Positions 36,173 through 48,542 of a stretch of DNA of 64,000 bases are shown piece after piece. Numbering within the stretch: position 1 is the first letter of the stretch; the number at the start of each line of letters is the position of its first letter. Location of the stretch: assembly GCF_937616625.2 (NCBI RefSeq), contig NC_065570.1, forward strand, positions 19,182,046-19,246,045, read 5' to 3'. This DNA comes from Mercurialis annua. Lineage: Eukaryota; Streptophyta; Magnoliopsida; Malpighiales; Euphorbiaceae. The notes beneath the pieces are model-generated. The model was not told the origin of the DNA. It saw only the letters and a program-made list of their open reading frames with translations, and made no database searches. A program made the position numbers and the translations under genes.

Positions 36173-38060
36173 TATGAAAAATTCGACCTCGAATTTCGAA
36201 TCAGAACTTATTCGCATTATAACCGTCACAACACACATATGCGCAAAATTCTGATTCTAACAACTCGGTGCTCCAACTATTACTCATGCAACGTGAATAA
36301 ACAAAAATTATTCAACTGAGAGTCACAACTACTCTATGCCAAAGTGGTCTCCAAAACCAGCTCGAAACTCATCTATTATAAAGACCTCGATATCAAATAC
36401 AAGATTAAGCCATTAGCTCAACTATAATTCTATAATTCCAAAATCTTTTGCCTCATACAAAATAATAACACTGCAAACATAGCTTATAAAATCTATCGTT
36501 CTAAAACACTTACTTACTTCCACTTATAGCATCTCTACATCACAATTATCGATAACAAAACCCAATAAACTTCTGATAATATTTTGGTTCCAAAATCAAC
36601 ATTATAATAATAATTTAATCCTAACGATTTAGTACCATCTCGATAATACAATTAACTTGTGAATCAGAAAACACAAAAACTCATATCGCAATTCAAAGAA
36701 AAGCGGACCTCTCTTATGATAACAAAAATTTCTATATCACTAATAAACAATATCCATCAAAATGATTCTCCCGATCACTCAGAAACATAACGCCACGACT
36801 ACACTGAACATTGACTGCATCAGGCAACTTAAAAATTTTGTCGCTTACAACAAGTGTTCAACCATGCTCAAAACGATATATAAACATTACAATAATACCA
36901 TTAATTAACAAAATCGATCAACCAATCATGGTTGTCAAAACCTATTGATCGCGATTCCTGATTCTGAATCAACTATCTCATATAACCAATTCGAACTCAA
37001 ATTCTCAAAATTATTCAATCAATTGACTATAACCTCGTATACAACGAAAGATCAATACGACCAGTTTACTACGAACGGATTGTCAGCTATGCTCAAAACC
37101 AACCCCTATGGGTATAAAATATTTTAATACAAAATATTTTATATATAAAATTTTCCAAAAGACTCTACGTCTTACACCTCCTTTTTCATTCAAAATCAAA
37201 ATACCTTTACCGTTGAAAAACCATCGGTTTTGCAAACCCCTTGAAAATTTTCAAAATATTCACATTTTAAATCCGAAAATTTCTCTTACTTTCCAATACA
37301 TTTGCAAATCTATAAAACAGTTCAACTGACAAAAATTTATGTTCTCTTTAATTCAAACTTGTTAAAATACTTTTTAAATAGTTTATACTTTTCTCGTAAA
37401 AGTCAAAATGTGGCAAGATTCCCCGTCTTCAAAATGCAGATTGATGTTTCAAACATCCAAAATTTAAGTCACTATTAAATTTTCTCAAACAAAACACTAT
37501 TTAAAGAATCGTTCAACCGAAAAATTTATTATTCTTTTTGAACCAAATTTGACAAAAATATCTTCCTTTCCTCAGAAGGGTAAATTTAGCAATGCAAATC
37601 TCTTGTTTGTGAAACACCTTTTTATCAATACACTAAAATACTTAGACTATTTCAATTTTGAAAAGATAAGGTCTCTTTTAAACAGTGTATACATACACAT
37701 GAGAATAACCAATATCCTTAATCTACAAATCCTTAAATCACAATTCGGAAATTATCATGAACACTTCCTAATATGAATCTAACCATAAACCGCACTTGGC
37801 ATAACTATATCTCGAGAGCAATCTCAAAATCACTCTTACTCATAACCACAAGATTCTGATTCTACAGACCAATTACTCACAACGTAAACGTCCAATAACC
37901 ATCACCATCATCACAAAGTATTTATCTAGCTACCTTCCGGTAACAGTTTCATAATCATTTGAAATCCAACAACTTTATAAATAAATATATCACAATGTGA
38001 CTCGCGAGTTCGTTTCAAAATATCTTTCTCAAAACACTTTATCGATAAAATCCATTTTTC

Positions 38061-38107
38061 ATAATTGTGCACCAGGGTGATGACAGCTCTCATCCCCAAA
38101 GAGTTGC
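38061..38107 (-). other. Block conserved between B and C interiors (B copy)
   Basis: On the minus strand it contains CTCTTTGGGGATGAGAG and GTCATCACCCTGGTGCACAA. The C interior has the same block on the plus strand at 45061-45108 with only about three differences, although the surrounding sequence is much less similar. One frame reads NSLGMRAVITLVHNY, with little more around it, so coding is possible but not shown. Confidence 0.7.
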
Positions 38108-39235
38108 ATCCAACCCTAATCATTTCTATGCACGTGATGCATATACTATTATGCGTGTATCAACTATTAATTTATCTTTTATTTAGTGAACATATTCAGT
38201 GTTCAATGCAAACCTATTCGTGACATTAAAAATGCATGTTCATGATATGTCTGGGCACAATTACGTGTTGAAAATATTTCAAATATTTTAACAATTCAAC
38301 CTTTGAAATCAACTTCTCAATAAAATATTTGCTAGACGTTACACTCTGTGAGATGTGCACTCGATAACTTCAAAATATTTCACAAATTCCTTACTTGCAA
38401 CCTAGCAACACTCGATGATATAAGACAACTCATCCTAATAACTTAATTACAACTCTATCATATAAGATATCTCACTAACCTCAATTTATACTGAGCTTAT
38501 TCCCAAAGAAATAACACATCATTATGATCCTACAAAACTTACCGCCAGCTCCCGCATCGCATCATCAGACTTGATGGAAACACCAGTGTATTAATTCACT
38601 GATCTATCTTCTCGGTTCAGAGTTTCTAATATCCATCCTAGGATAATCAGAAATCATCAACCAATCCAAAGGAATATTTCCCTCATCTTCCTCGATATCG
38701 AAACCCAAAGATTTTGATCCAAAAACAATATAGCAAACCCAGCTTATCCCCAATTGATACTATATCAAATAGGGTCTGAACAAAAGTTCGACTCACAATC
38801 AAACCAAAAATCAGGTAATTACCATAACCGCATGAAATAAATCATCCCGCGTGCTACTTCGCACGAATACATGAAAAAAAACAATTAACTTAGTCCAACA
38901 GGTAAGCGAATTATACAACAAAAATTAAAACCAAAAATATTACGATTTTTACAACCCATAAATCACGTAAGCATGCCATTGAACAAAATTAACCCAAATA
39001 TACTTTGAGACAAAATCAAGATATGCTAAAACAAGCTTGAATTTTCGTAACAAATCATTCTATAACATTTAATCTTCCAAGAAAACGCTTCAAAATTTAT
39101 TTTGAAATCTTAAAGTCAAATACGAAAACTTCCAAATTTTGTTGAACCCCATGGTTAAAACAAAATCACAATGTAAAAGTCTCTTCTTATTTATCAAATT
39201 CTTTAACACGGATACCCAAGTATCTCAAACCATAA

Positions 39236-39310
39236 AATCATCGAGCTAGCCGAGTTATTATAACTATCAAGCTCAACTCCTAAATTTGAGTGACCCAAGT
39301 CGAACCCAAA
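39236..39310. repeat. LTR-like segment within B interior
   Basis: AGCCGAGTTATTATAACTAT and the following CAAGCTCAAC...GAGTGACCCAAGTC resemble the B LTR at 34750-34815 and 41502-41567. It may be a remnant of an older LTR or an internal duplication. Confidence 0.5.
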
Positions 39311-40333
39311 ACAACTGTTTATAAAACGTATTCAAAATATTTGTAAATTCAGAAAAATATTTTAATCAAATTTCTACCTTTTCAACTTTGTGGGCTCAAC
39401 TTAACCCAACCGCTAAACAATAATTTAAAAACTCAAGTGAGAAATCTCTAATCTCCAACATCTATTCCGTAAATCCCAAATTTTTTAAAATGCTGACATA
39501 CTACAACATGATAAAATAACTTCAACGTTAATTTCTTAAAACAATGCCTCATCTCATAAAATATCATTTTGAAATCATCGCCTGTTAACACAAAACGAAA
39601 CATAATATTTCAAAATACAAGAATTTCTTTTAACTGGTAACTCAACCAAAATCAAACTTTTTAAGAATTTAAAATCAAACTTCTCTTATGATTTTGTGTC
39701 GAAACACAAATCGGATAAAACAATATTCTCAATAAAAATCTTTAAATCAACATGTGGTCGAACAGTGCATGACCATCAAAACACGTTTTAAGGTTTAACC
39801 CAAAATCTCTTTAATAGAAAGATAAGGCTAACGCCCAACATACGATCACATTTAAAATCAACAATCGGGGCCGAAGTCAAGATGTACTTTATTAATAGGG
39901 AAAAAGCAATTCAACTCATTACGTAAAACAACTGTAACCATGCCATATGTTCTAAATCGTTTCAGGCATAAACGCCAAGGTTTATCAAACAACATCATAC
40001 CCAAGTATGAGTTTTAGAAAAATTTACCAGCCTAAGATTTCCCGAGAAACCGAAAGCGATAGTAATCACCCAAGTGAAATAACCTCATCTTGATATAACA
40101 CAGCAATTAACATCCAAGTGAAAATAAATTGTCAAACATAGCATCAACACCAAATAAAGACTGACAGACATCACCTATAGGATGTAGGCTGAAAGTTTGA
40201 AAACAAAAGATGACGTTTTTTAAAAGACATGACACGAATCCTAATTCCGCAGTAGTTCCTATGACACGACATCAACTTATCATGCCAAAATACATAACAC
40301 AAAACATGCATAAGGCCTTGGTTTGAAACCAAA

Positions 40334-40345
40334 GCTCTGATACCA
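40334..40345 (-). other. Primer binding site, element B
   Basis: Minus-strand TGGTATCAGAGC, four bases after the B 5' LTR end at 40350. Confidence 0.93.
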
Positions 40346-40768
40346 AGTTTGTCACGACCCATTTTCATAATCGCGACCGGTGCTAGGGTATGGGTATGGT
40401 TGTACCAAAACCCGTAGCTAGCCTTGAGGATAACCAACAAATACATAAGCCTGCAAGAAAACCAATGCTCGGGGACAACCGAGACTTCAGCCTAGTTCTA
40501 GCAGTTCATAATATACAACATTTATTATAAAGTGCTCAGCCAACTCTGAGTCTTGAACATGGCAGAAGTATATTTTAACCCAAGTTAATAAAAGAATACC
40601 AAAATAGCAATAATTCATTGAATAAATTTATAACAAGTATTCGACATAAGACTTCTATTTACTACTGCGGTCTAAGAATAAAATCAGTTTAATAAACTTT
40701 ATAAAATAAAGTAAAACCTCCGAGGAAATAAAGAATCGGAGAGCAGCTGGCTCGCTCATATCATAACC

Positions 40769-42669
40769 CTGGAAAAATTGGGAAAACAACAGGGTCAGAT
40801 ATACTGAGATGAGTTCATACCACTATTTACATTTATCAAGTGGAAAACCTTTAAAACCGTTTAAAACATTTAATAAAAACATTACGTTTAATAGTTGGAA
40901 CCCTAATCCGCAATACTAAATTTAACCATGATCCAATAGGCCTGGTCCCGAGAGCTGAGCTACACCGAGTTACTCTACTGGTCCCAAGAGTTATGCTCAC
41001 ACCGTGTTACCACCACATATCACATACCTTGTCTAGATCAATACCGGTGCGCACGCAGTCCTAATGATGCCCATTATGTAGCATGTTCCAACTAAAAGTC
41101 ATAATGGAAAAACAGTTCGAAATATACATACAGTATATATTTATATATTAAAATAACAGTTTACTTAATAAAACGGTAAATAGTAAGTACAAAATCACTG
41201 CTTGCTAATCCACGTGATAACCGGCAAGCAACTAATCCTGGTTCGCCTCTGAAGCATGAACAGTAGACGGGTATAGACAATATAAAATAATTATTAAAAA
41301 CAGACCTTATCTCTAGAGAGTACTAAACACCACATAGGACTAGCATAAATAACACGTCGGAATAAAACAATTCAGAGCAACACCAAATACCCAAAAGGTA
41401 CTAACGCCCAATTAATACAAGTCTATTGAGTTCTTGTTTTAAAATCCAATTATTTATTATTTAATAAACATTAAATAATAAATAATTTCCAAATAGTGGG
41501 TTAGCCGAGTTACGGATAACTACCGAGCTACCTCACATGTCGAGTGACCAAAGTCTAACCCGACCCAAATATTATCAAAATTATAAACCATAGTTTATAA
41601 TTCCAAAATAATACTTATTGATAAAATAATAATTAAATATTAAAATGGAACTCAATAGCTTAAAACACAAGTAACCAATAATTACTAACAATTAATTACT
41701 TAATTAAAATAAATTAAGAAACCCTTTTAAAATCCAAAACGTCAAATTGACACGTCTAGTCAATAATCCTAAAATTTAATAATTACCCGAGTAATTATAA
41801 ATCATTGGTTTAAAATATAATTATCACCTTCCGTTAATAATCAAAATAAATTAAATAATAAATAAAACTAATATTATTTTTAGATTTAAAATAATGTTGT
41901 CAAATTGCCAAATCATAAAATCAAAATGACATCCGAAAGTTAAAATAAAAAAAACAATTAACACTAGATAAAATGACTAGTTAGATTGTAACCTAAGGAA
42001 TCAATTGATTTAGAACAAAACAACCCAAGGACCACTATAGACAATTAACCATCCCTTTCAATCAATAATCACAAAGCCAAAATCAATTTCCTTCTGCATG
42101 AAACATATATAACCCGCCAATCCAGTTTCAAATCAATAAATTATCAAAGTTCATACTCAATACCATAACAACCCAATAATATTCTAAATAAAATAAAAAT
42201 TAATGATAAGAATCACCAATATAGTTGTTACAGTAACCAAAATCATGAAAACCCAAAACAATAGCTAAAATCTGAAATCAAAGCATGAACCAGAGACTTC
42301 GTCTCAACTAAACTCATGAGATCAATTTTTAAAACAACTAATGCCTTGGAGAAAAAAAACATGGACCATCTCAGAAGCAAGAAATCCCTCAGCCAAAACA
42401 AGAACAAGATCAACAACCAATACTCCAGGAAAGACGACGAACCAAAATCAACATAAATCAAGAGATTTGAACAGACCGTTTGAAGATAACACGTTTGATG
42501 TTTATAGAGATGATTCAGTTCAGATTTTCTGTGAGATTAACGCCTAACATAAGAAGGAATTTCATCCAGGAGCAAACTTAGGATTTGACAGAAAACTAAA
42601 TAAATGGAAACCCAAAATAATCGCAAAAACGATGAAACGGCGGTGGCTATAGCAGAATTATTTACGTAC
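40769..42669 (-). other. Putative leader intron, B 5' LTR
   Basis: Donor GT at 42669-42668, acceptor AG at 40770-40769, CTGAC branch-like motif with its A at 40795 (26 nt away). 1901 nt. The flanking block TATGAACTCA..TCAGTATAT is shared with A and C. Confidence 0.42.
40942..41010. repeat. Small tandem repeat in B 5' LTR, two units
   Basis: Two units of the GTCCCGAGAGCTGAGCTACA type, against three in the 3' LTR. Confidence 0.7.
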
Positions 42670-42825
42670 CGTTTGGCGAGAACGAAGACGAGAATCGTAG
42701 AGGAATGAGTCTACTTTCACGGGGACGAGACGGAACTGAATTTGATCTAAAAACGAACGAGAACGATCCAAATTACGGAGGTACCGTTTATAAACAAAAC
42801 TAAGACATCAAAAGATGAAAGCTTT
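41955..42825 (-). other. Segment present only in B 5' LTR
   Basis: The flanking sequence (AAGTTAAAATAAAAA on the left, CGATTGAAACGATGG on the right) is contiguous in the 3' LTR at about 35180-35203. No inverted repeats or target duplication mark it as an insertion, so loss from the 3' LTR by short-homology deletion is the simpler reading. Confidence 0.7.
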
Positions 42826-42928
42826 CCGAATAACAACGATTGAAACGATGGATGATTTGTTCAGCTGGGTTCAGACGGCTAGGGTTTGTAAAAGAATGTT
42901 TGGTGAATAAAAGAACAAAATGCGTAAG

Positions 42929-42941
42929 TATATATATATAA
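42929..42941 (-). promoter_or_regulatory. TATA box, B 5' LTR
   Basis: Minus-strand TTATATATATATA about 375 bp from the U3 start. It is the promoter for the B transcript. Confidence 0.6.
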
Positions 42942-43313
42942 AGGATTAAAAACGAACGCGTAAGGACAGTGTGTGTTCGTGCACACTACTCTAATGCGTC
43001 TCAAATTTTGATCCAACGGTCAACTTTTTATCGTTCACAGCATATCCAAAAATGAGCTTGATCCAACGGTAAAATAGGGAGATATGGATGTTTTATCAAA
43101 ACATGTCAGATTGAGAAGACACACGAACACAACCTCGATTATAATCCAGATACAAATCAAATCGCTATCGAAAATTCACACGACACATGCGACACATACA
43201 AGATACAACTCCAACCCTAATTAAAGTTTCACACTTGCTAAGTACACCATTAATAATCCGAAATTAAGTTCGAAACACAACAAAACCATGACAGAAAAAT
43301 ATGGGATATTACA

Positions 43314-43318
43314 TTTAT
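43314..43318. other. Target-site duplication, right, element B (TTTAT)
   Basis: Repeats 9662-9666. Sequence then continues AGTACGAAATCTTTATACG as in the C 3' LTR at 50286. Confidence 0.92.
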
Positions 43319-44374
43319 AGTACGAAATCTTTATACGAATTGCATATACGCTTGATTTGAAACTAGTATTGATCCGATGGAACGTGCTACCTATTGAGCG
43401 GCAATAGGACTGCGTGATCACCAGTTTTGATTTGATATAGCTATGAATACGATTAAGAATACGAATTTTGAAGTTAGATATACGAATGCGATACGAGAGT
43501 GAACTCGGTTACAGTGTAACCTGAGCCCCGTATCTAGTAGGTTGGACCTACCAGTGGGTTGGACCCACCAGTGGGTTGGACCCACCATCAGAATAAAGAT
43601 ATTTGTCGCGACTGACGTGGTTGAGTGTGAATACTCCCGGGTCGGACTATTGGATAAGTTTTCTTCTGAGTACATACGTTTAGCATGTTCGAGGATTAGG
43701 GTTTCAATCGGATCTTGTACTTGGCTGCATGAGGTTTGAACGTTATTACATTGTTTTATATCTTATATGAATACTTATTAGTAAATGTATGAACTCACTC
43801 AGTATATTCCCATATACTGACCCCTCACAGTCTTTCTTTCAGGTCAAAGTGTTTTGAAGGACGGACTTCCTTTCCTTGTTCCGGAAGTCTACAATAGTGA
43901 AAGAGTATGTCAGGGACGTTTTCTTCGTAGAGCTGCAGTAGTCGGTAGATGTCTGTATGTAATGTGAGATTTAAATTCAAACGGTTTATTTAAATGGGCA
44001 ACTCTGATTTGATATAAAAGTATATATACTATTTGTTTATAAAGATCGTATTTTAACCGTTTGATTTCCTTAACCAATTGCCATGAGTGGAATTGGTCGA
44101 GATTATGATTAGAGGCAGGGCAATGTTGGACATGACATGTCGCTCAGTAAGACCCCAGTCTATAAGAACGATTCGTGATGGTTTTCAGAAAGTAATAAAG
44201 ATACTTTGATGTTTATAATAGTAAAGTTTAAAAAGGTCTTTCTGAAATGTTTTATATAAAGTAATATATTTAATTCGCGAAAAACTCATAGTGATTTTAG
44301 GCTTGCTACGGGTTCCGGAGCTACCACTCTCGTTCCCTAGCGCCTGTCTCGGCTCGACAAATTGGGTCATGACA
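43319..44374 (+). repeat. Element C 5' LTR, second part
   Basis: Continuation of 8426-9666 on the far side of element B, ending GGGTCATGACA at 44374. It contains the conserved CAGTATAT-TCCC-ATATACTG hairpin and the acceptor-like TCTTTCTTTCAG|G (43831-43843). Collinear with 50286-51324. Confidence 0.93.
43540..43587. repeat. Short tandem repeat in C 5' LTR
   Basis: Three units of GGTTGGACCCACCAGTG, each a small inverted repeat. The C 3' LTR at 50507-50537 has two, so a unit was gained or lost after insertion. Confidence 0.8.
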
Positions 44375-44378
44375 ATTG

Positions 44379-44390
44379 TGGTACCAGAGC
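44379..44390 (+). other. Primer binding site, element C
   Basis: TGGTACCAGAGC, one change from the TGGTATCAGAGC of A and B, four bases after the C 5' LTR. Confidence 0.85.
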
Positions 44391-47300
44391 AGTTGGTCCA
44401 ATTATCTCTGCTAATATGTGATTTCAAACTGTTGGTTCAGGATACCACTGTTTTGTGTGTGAGTCTACATAGGAACTACTGCAGCATATAGGGATTCGAG
44501 TCATGTCTTGATTAGTTTTCGTTTGATTTTAAGATTTTAATTCTCCTCCCTACGATCTGAGTCTGTTAGTATGATCGATAGGATTGTTAGACGATACACG
44601 TATGCGAAAGTATTCTGCTTACGTAAGAATGATCGATATATTATATGATTCTGCGTATGATCATGTACGAGGTGGACAGTCGACATTATGCAACGCGATG
44701 ACGAGGCTAGCATACTAAGTATTATATGGTATAACGATACCATCAGAATCATGCGATAAGCGCTAAGAAATGGTCGATAGTGAAACGTGGATCCAGAGAA
44801 ATGGAAGAATTTCCCGAGTTACATAGTTCAAGGTTTAGAGAACTTACAAAATTAAAGATTCGTAATTTATAAAGATTAACTGTTTTAATGATTTTGAAAG
44901 TATAATTGTGCCTAGATTCAATATAGTAATATACTATTTCCATGACATGAATAGAAGTGCATCACTACATACACGTTAAATGAAAAACAATAAGAAATGA
45001 ATCCATACATTAGTAGGACATGCATCATATGCATTATGCTCATATAAAAGGGTAAGTTATGGCAACTCTTTGGGGATGAGAGACGTCATCACCCTAGTGC
45101 ACAATTATACTAATGTTTAAAGATTTTAAACATGAATTTTGTAGAAGAGTCAGTTTCTTTGGTTTCAAAGATTTTTGAAATGGTTGCAACCATAATTGTT
45201 TAATGTGAGTAGACCTAGACTAGAACTCTGTAACGAAGGTGAAATGTTCGAGATCTACATACAAACAACTCTCGAAAGCACAGCAAACGCGTATAAGGGC
45301 GCGAGCAAGAAGTTATACCTTGGAAAGACACGAAGATAATCATAGGTATGCGACCTATTATAGAATAGAATGATAAAATATGCCTGAATGGTGAAGTGAA
45401 ATTCATTGACTAGTGAACTAAGATGTTTTCATCTTTGGACAAAGAGATTAGAACTCTATGTTATAAGATGATAGAAGTGCGAGAAGTGATAGTTGAACAT
45501 AGAAAGCGACCGATAGCTTAAACACTAAAGATGTGAAGATAATCTCTACGAACGGATGCTGCGAGTTTTATATGCTATTAGAAAATCACAAAATCTAGTA
45601 AAACTTAGATATTCTTTGATTGAACCGTTAGATCGGTCTAATATCGGAGTATAATGTTCCTAAGAGGGTTGACTAGGAGTTGAGCGCTGCGATCGTTGAA
45701 CGGAGGATTAAGCAACAACTTTCATAAGAATGTTGATGGATGATTTTTACGACTGGAAAAGACTAACCTAGTCAACATACTACGAGAGTATAATAAGATT
45801 AATAAAGTTAAAGGATGGATTGCATAAATTACGTGGAGTATGTTAAGGAAGTGGATATCCATGCAACGTGCCTTAGGATTGAACACTATGACCGGCAAGT
45901 CAAAGGAATGAGTGGATATATATGGGAAAATATATGAAGTATAAGACCACGAGATTGAAATAAGAAAGATGAAGCGCGAAGAGCATAGTACGATAGCTAT
46001 ACGATGTTGATGATGATTCTCAAGGGAAGACATGAACGCTACATGTGAAAGGATGGCACACGTTTCATGACGAAGATTGTACCTGACATGTATGAATTAA
46101 GAGTTCCATATTTTAGGACTGGCGAATAGATTGAAGTAAGTTAACACTTAGGATACGTTATATGTTACGAACGGAGATGCCTGGATAAGGATGTTATGAT
46201 AAGCGAATAAAACAAGTTGGCAATATATAAAAGGGGGTTAAACTATGATAGGAGTAAAAGAGAAAGAAAGATATATGGCTAATAAGGATAAAAATATCCT
46301 AAGGTTTGACACAAAAAGTGACAACGAATAAGAAATGTTACTATGGATTAAGTACACAGATATAAAAATATCTCCCATTGGATATAACCGAGCAAGTGAA
46401 AAGAAAGATGTATAACGAACGGGTCAAAGAAGGAGAATGAATAGTTAAGCTCAAAATACCAAGAGTGAAGTTGTAATTCAGGGACGTTGATCGAAGTTCA
46501 AGGTATACTAGTTTGAAGATAAAAGGAGAGCAACGTGCCAACAGGCAAAACGATGAGTTTGACATCATGTAGTTTCAAGATTAAGAGGTACATTAACTGT
46601 TCCTAGATTGGAAAGGCAAATGATGATATAAATCATTTTGGAGTATAGCCAAAAGTTTATTAATGATTTACAAGTAGTTAGGATAAAGATAAAGGTTACG
46701 AGGGATATTGATGATTGGTATTTCAACTTTCAAGAGGTTGATGGAGCGAGATCAAACATCCTAATGGTAGTAATGTTTAATTAGGATCCAGAATGTCTCG
46801 TGAGACCTCTAGGACGAATCAAGGCGATTAAATAGACAAGTTACTAGTATGAAAAAAAGATACAAAAGGTGTTACGAAGGTTAAGTATAAGATTCAACAT
46901 GGATTTTACTCGAAGAATCGAGAAGTTTTAAAGGAATGTAAAAATAGGAGATTGAATTTAGTTTCACTGGCATAACGAATGTCAGTGATGGATGCATACC
47001 ATGGGTAAGTGATCTATAGGGAGTAACGGCTAAGATTTTATTAATGATTGGACATGTAATAGCGAAGAGCGGAATGCGAGAACAACGATAAAACAGTATG
47101 CAGAAGAAATTACAAAAGCTACAAGAGAGATAGTACTAGTGAATGAAATTAAGGAATATAAAAGGAAGTAATGAGTTGCAATAAGAATGAGTCGTAAATA
47201 AAAGTATTTATAAAGAATTCGAGTACAAGGAAAAGTACAAGAAGAAAACGAAGAGTTATTATAGAAGTTTATAAACGTCATTTTACGATTTCAAGTATAA

Positions 47301-48542
47301 GCTATCTACGGACTTATAAACCAACGTGTAGCGAATTATTTTATAAAGGACATGAAATGGAGAAGAGGCAAAAAGTCTATCGAAATTGATAAAGAATTGG
47401 ATAGTTAGATTGATTAGTTAAATCTAGTGTCTTCTTAGAACTCAAAAGCTAGTGAAGAATCGAATCAGAATTGTTCAAGAATCTACAAGATCGGACTAAA
47501 ATAAAGTATCATTAGATAAGGAATGTCTAATGAAGACAATAAGTCACTAAGATAAGAAGCTATTGAAGGAATGTAAACGAATAACGATACCTCAAGAGGT
47601 AGATCAAAGAAACATGAAGAATGCTTGTAGATATTGATTGACAAGGATAGGCTACAATAATTTACGAATTTGGAAATTAGACTAAAATCATAATGAAGGA
47701 AAAGCAACACTGACTAGAGAAATGAATGAAGTTAAAGGATCGAGAAATAAGATATGCCAGGGAAGGCAAATGCTAAACAAATCAAGTAATGCCAAGAGTG
47801 CATTCAACTTCATGAGATTAGGAAATCATGAAGTGTGAAAAAGAAATATGGATTTAGACGATACAAGTTTAGGAAAACGTATACGGACAACAAAATAAAG
47901 ACAAATGTTCATAAGAGATTTGACTTATGATACAAGACCATGAAGTCAATAAGTTAACTAAGCAGAGTGTCGATAAGAAACAAGGACATAGCGTCATTAC
48001 ACTCTACGATCAACTAAAGTGAAGTTATACATTATAATAAGATACATAACAATAAGATAAAGGATATAAGAATAAGATTAGCAGGAATATATGAGAGATA
48101 ATTACTTTGGATAAGTAATTTAAGTAATGCAAACAAGGAACCTTGCTACATGCAAGTAAGTGGAAAACCGTCAAGAAGCAACGACACACATGATTTCAAA
48201 GAACATGAGGGGTTATGAAGATGGCAATTTGTAGTATTCACAAGAAATGAAGTCGCCAACACTTGTGAGCAAAGTAGTAAGAGAATAAAGAACAAGATTA
48301 TCAGTAATTCCAGTAAAAAGAGCGACCGCGGTACGCCATAAGCAGAGCACTTACTTTCAGTAAGTGAATTAAACCACACAAAGAAGGTAATCTACCATAA
48401 GAAAGCTAAAAAGGATTAGTGATAATCGTATTCAAACGACGTCAAGTATATGAAAAAGGAGGTAACCGTGCAATGCAACGGATGACAATAACGTTTGAAC
48501 ACAACTCTGTTATTAGAAGATTTATCGAGTTACCCCGAGAAA
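44391..48542 (+). other. Element C interior, decayed
   Basis: No gag, protease, RT, RNase H or integrase motif can be read in any frame; open frames stay near 100 codons or less. Just after the PBS, CTACTGCAGCATATAGGGAT and TTCGAGTC match the leader of the A interiors (minus strand, near 17840-17860) and, more weakly, of B (about 40225-40260), supporting common descent. The block at 45061-45108 is shared with B. The length (about 4.4 kb) would fit an old gag-pol reduced by indels. Confidence 0.7.
45061..45108 (+). other. Block conserved between B and C interiors (C copy)
   Basis: Contains CTCTTTGGGGATGAGAG and GTCATCACCCTAGTGCACAA; see the B copy at 38061-38107. Upstream, both have an ATGCATCA..TGCAT motif. 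About 0.7 kb downstream of the C PBS. Confidence 0.7.

Larger units (their letters stand above)
35710..40333 (-). other. Element B interior, non-coding
   Basis: About 4.6 kb of AT-rich sequence without a credible gene: the longest open frames are under 100 codons and none shows a gag, protease, RT, RNase H or integrase motif on either strand. It holds a second, fossil PPT/LTR-start junction (36150-36172), a block conserved with element C (38061-38107) and a segment resembling B's own LTR (39236-39310). Best read as the interior of a non-autonomous element moved by proteins supplied in trans, or as an extremely decayed copy. Confidence 0.75.
9667..43313 (-). mobile_element. Element B: non-coding LTR retrotransposon (Tekay-related LTR ends), split by element A
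   Basis: B is an LTR element on the minus strand inserted in the 5' LTR of C. In plus coordinates it reads 3' LTR (9667-10700 and 34575-35696), PPT (35697-35709), interior to 40349 with a PBS at 40334-40345, and 5' LTR (40350-43313). Ends are TG...CA with a TTTAT duplication. Its LTR termini and several internal blocks resemble those of A and C, placing it in the same broad family, but the roughly 4.65 kb interior has no recognisable gag or pol. It is either a non-autonomous derivative or very decayed. Confidence 0.9.
40350..43313 (-). repeat. Element B 5' LTR
   Basis: 2964 bp, TG...CA on the minus strand. It is the complete form of the B LTR, with the uninterrupted target of element A near 41325-41344. 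A segment of about 0.87 kb (41955-42825) is absent from the 3' LTR. TATA run at 42929-42941, pyrimidine-rich leader downstream, donor-like AACG|GTACGT at 42669, acceptor-like TTTTTCCAG|GG at 40769. Confidence 0.95.
9131..43842 (+). other. Putative leader intron of C 5' LTR (interrupted by element B)
   Basis: Predicted donor is CACG|GTAAGC at 9131; predicted acceptor is TCTTTCTTTCAG|G ending 43842. CTGAC, a branch-point-like motif, lies at 43817-43821, with its A 22 nt before the AG. Excluding element B and one TSD, the intron would be about 1.06 kb. The same architecture is present in the C 3' LTR, in all four A LTRs and in the B 5' LTR. No transcript evidence is available from the sequence. 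Confidence 0.45.

Noticed and set aside
42341..42547. Captured host gene exon in the extra 0.9 kb of the B 5' LTR
   Set aside because: Leader-like pyrimidine-rich sequence and a donor-like site are better explained as the LTR's own leader, since A and C have the same layout. No protein similarity is visible.
45722..46033. Frame of about 100 codons in the C interior as a small gene
   Set aside because: It is antisense to C, hydrophobic only through AT-rich composition, with no motif and no counterpart in B or A.
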